Positions 63,415 through 64,000 of a stretch of 64,000 nucleotides of DNA are shown here, piece after piece. The stretch is from an uncultured Clostridia bacterium (lineage in GTDB: Bacteria > Bacillota > Clostridia > Christensenellales > DTU072). Every line of letters starts with the position of its first letter. Within the stretch, counting starts at the first letter, position 1. The translations under genes were made by a program, and so were the position numbers. Below the pieces are notes generated by a model. The model was not told the DNA's origin and searched no databases. It saw nothing but the letters and a program-made list of their open reading frames with translations. The stretch is from assembly GCA_944372095.1 (NCBI GenBank), contig CALVYG010000005.1, positions 1-64,000 on the forward strand. The letters run 5' to 3'.

Positions 63415-63444
63415 ATTATATCACATCGGATACGCCCGTTGCAA
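63415..63444 (-). promoter_or_regulatory. Extended -10 promoter for the NifU-like/GGGtGRT operon
   Basis: Minus strand TTGCAA (63439-63444), 18-base spacer, TGA-TATAAT (hexamer 63415-63420). Leader of about 100 nt with no recognisable riboswitch. Confidence 0.65.
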
Positions 63445-63552
63445 TCGGTTTTTACGGTTTTTTTAATATAAAGATATATTAAAAATAAAAACCGCGTTCC
63501 AGGATTTAAGGAACGACGGTTAAAAGCAGATTGTGAAAAGAAGACAAACAAG

Positions 63553-64000
63553 TTAATTGTCTTTATTTTCATTTTGTTCGAGGAGAGCAAGTTTTTCCGC
63601 AGCAGAAAGTTTCTTTTTCGTTTTACGAGAGTTTTTTCCGGGATTGGCAGGAACGGGATTTTCTAGGGAAGAGGTATCCTGATTGGTATCGGAGGCAACC
63701 GAAATTTCGGTTTTTTCCGCATTTTCAAGAGCAAGCAGTTTTTCTTCGTAACGTCCGTCGCGGCGAGCGGTTTTGAAAAGGCTCCAAACGGCGGTCTGAA
63801 CGAAGATAACAAGTATGAAATTGATAAGAGCGCCGCGAGCGAGCATACCCGTTAATTGTTTTATGACAAGGTTGTTGCTGATAAGGTACATACCTAAACA
63901 AACCGAGCCAATCATTAAGGCGCTTGTCAGAATAGGCGGAATAACTTCGGTAGCGGTTTCGACTGCACATTCTTTACCCGTTGCGTATTTCGAGCGGTTT
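63553..64000 (-). CDS. RND/MMPL-family transporter, C-terminal end (5' part outside window)
   Basis: The frame is open to the window edge at 64000, so about 148 C-terminal residues are seen. The edge reads RSKYATGKECAVETATEVIPPILTSALMIG, quoted as SKYATGKECAVETATE, then two membrane spans with LARGALINFILVIFVQTAVWSLF. This resembles the last spans of MMPL/RND transporters, where 'GRGALLS..LV...LPALL' ends the membrane part. A Lys/Glu/Asn-rich tail of about 75 residues follows. RND proteins export lipids or drugs; the cargo is unknown. An internal ATG at 63915 would only make a fragment. Confidence 0.75.
   Translation of the reverse strand, partial: NRSKYATGKECAVETATEVIPPILTSALMIGSVCLGMYLISNNLVIKQLTGMLARGALINFILVIFVQTAVWSLFKTARRDGRYEEKLLALENAEKTEISVASDTNQDTSSLENPVPANPGKNSRKTKKKLSAAEKLALLEQNENKDN

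Overview
This 64 kb window looks like chromosomal DNA from an uncultured, spore-forming, low-to-moderate GC Bacillota (Clostridia-like). Three kinds of evidence point there: sporulation and germination genes (SpoVT, SpoVB-like, the spore protease GPR next to rpsT), Gram-positive style lipoproteins, and conserved Firmicute neighbourhoods. Coding strands are very purine-rich, ATA is a common isoleucine codon, and the spacers inside operons are A/G-rich. I see no tRNA, rRNA or CRISPR array.

Layout. 1-650: the 3' end of a large serine recombinase gene and a duplicated 43 bp repeat, probably the edge of a mobile element. 659-11589: two large surface lipoproteins flanking a glycosyltransferase. 11806-18595: a CtpE-like P-type ATPase, an Mrp/Nbp35 Fe-S carrier, a C-GCAxxG-C-C protein, a PAP2 phosphatase and an acyl-CoA synthetase. 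18649-24987: lysoplasmalogenase-like protein, ComEC without its nuclease domain, SpoVT, SpoVB-like flippase, MazG, Dus. 25084-27282: serC-serA. 27346-31035: gpr (minus) beside rpsT, then an EF-G paralogue with a lost guanine-recognition motif. 31100-34036 (minus): Lrp regulator and aminotransferase, followed by a THI-box-like riboswitch with terminator and an enlarged ThiT. 34248-36293: a large single-span surface protein.

36431-47642: tsaC, an rpiB-upp gene fusion, then a complete V/A-type ATPase operon (G-I-K-E-C-F-A-B-D). Its c-ring subunit keeps the Na+-binding residues. The catalytic A subunit appears truncated by a TA-repeat change, and its missing C-terminal tail is still readable in another frame. 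47713-53872: glycosyltransferase, O-antigen-ligase-like protein, DUF421/DUF4363 pair, SPOR-like protein, dCMP deaminase, ROK glucokinase. 53956-57391: radical SAM pair plus RNase G. 57471-60897: SH3-like membrane protein, DMT exporter, guaA. 60950-64000 (minus): double-HTH regulator, the GGGtGRT / NifU-like pair, and the C-terminus of an RND/MMPL transporter.

The most unusual signal is in gene starts. Several genes have a well-placed sigma-A promoter whose predicted transcription start coincides with the start codon (4634, 11806, 34248, 57471, 58223), so leaderless mRNAs are likely. Others begin after A-rich spacers with no Shine-Dalgarno, while many have textbook GGAGG sites. Extended -10 promoters (TGN-TATAAT-like) are also very common.
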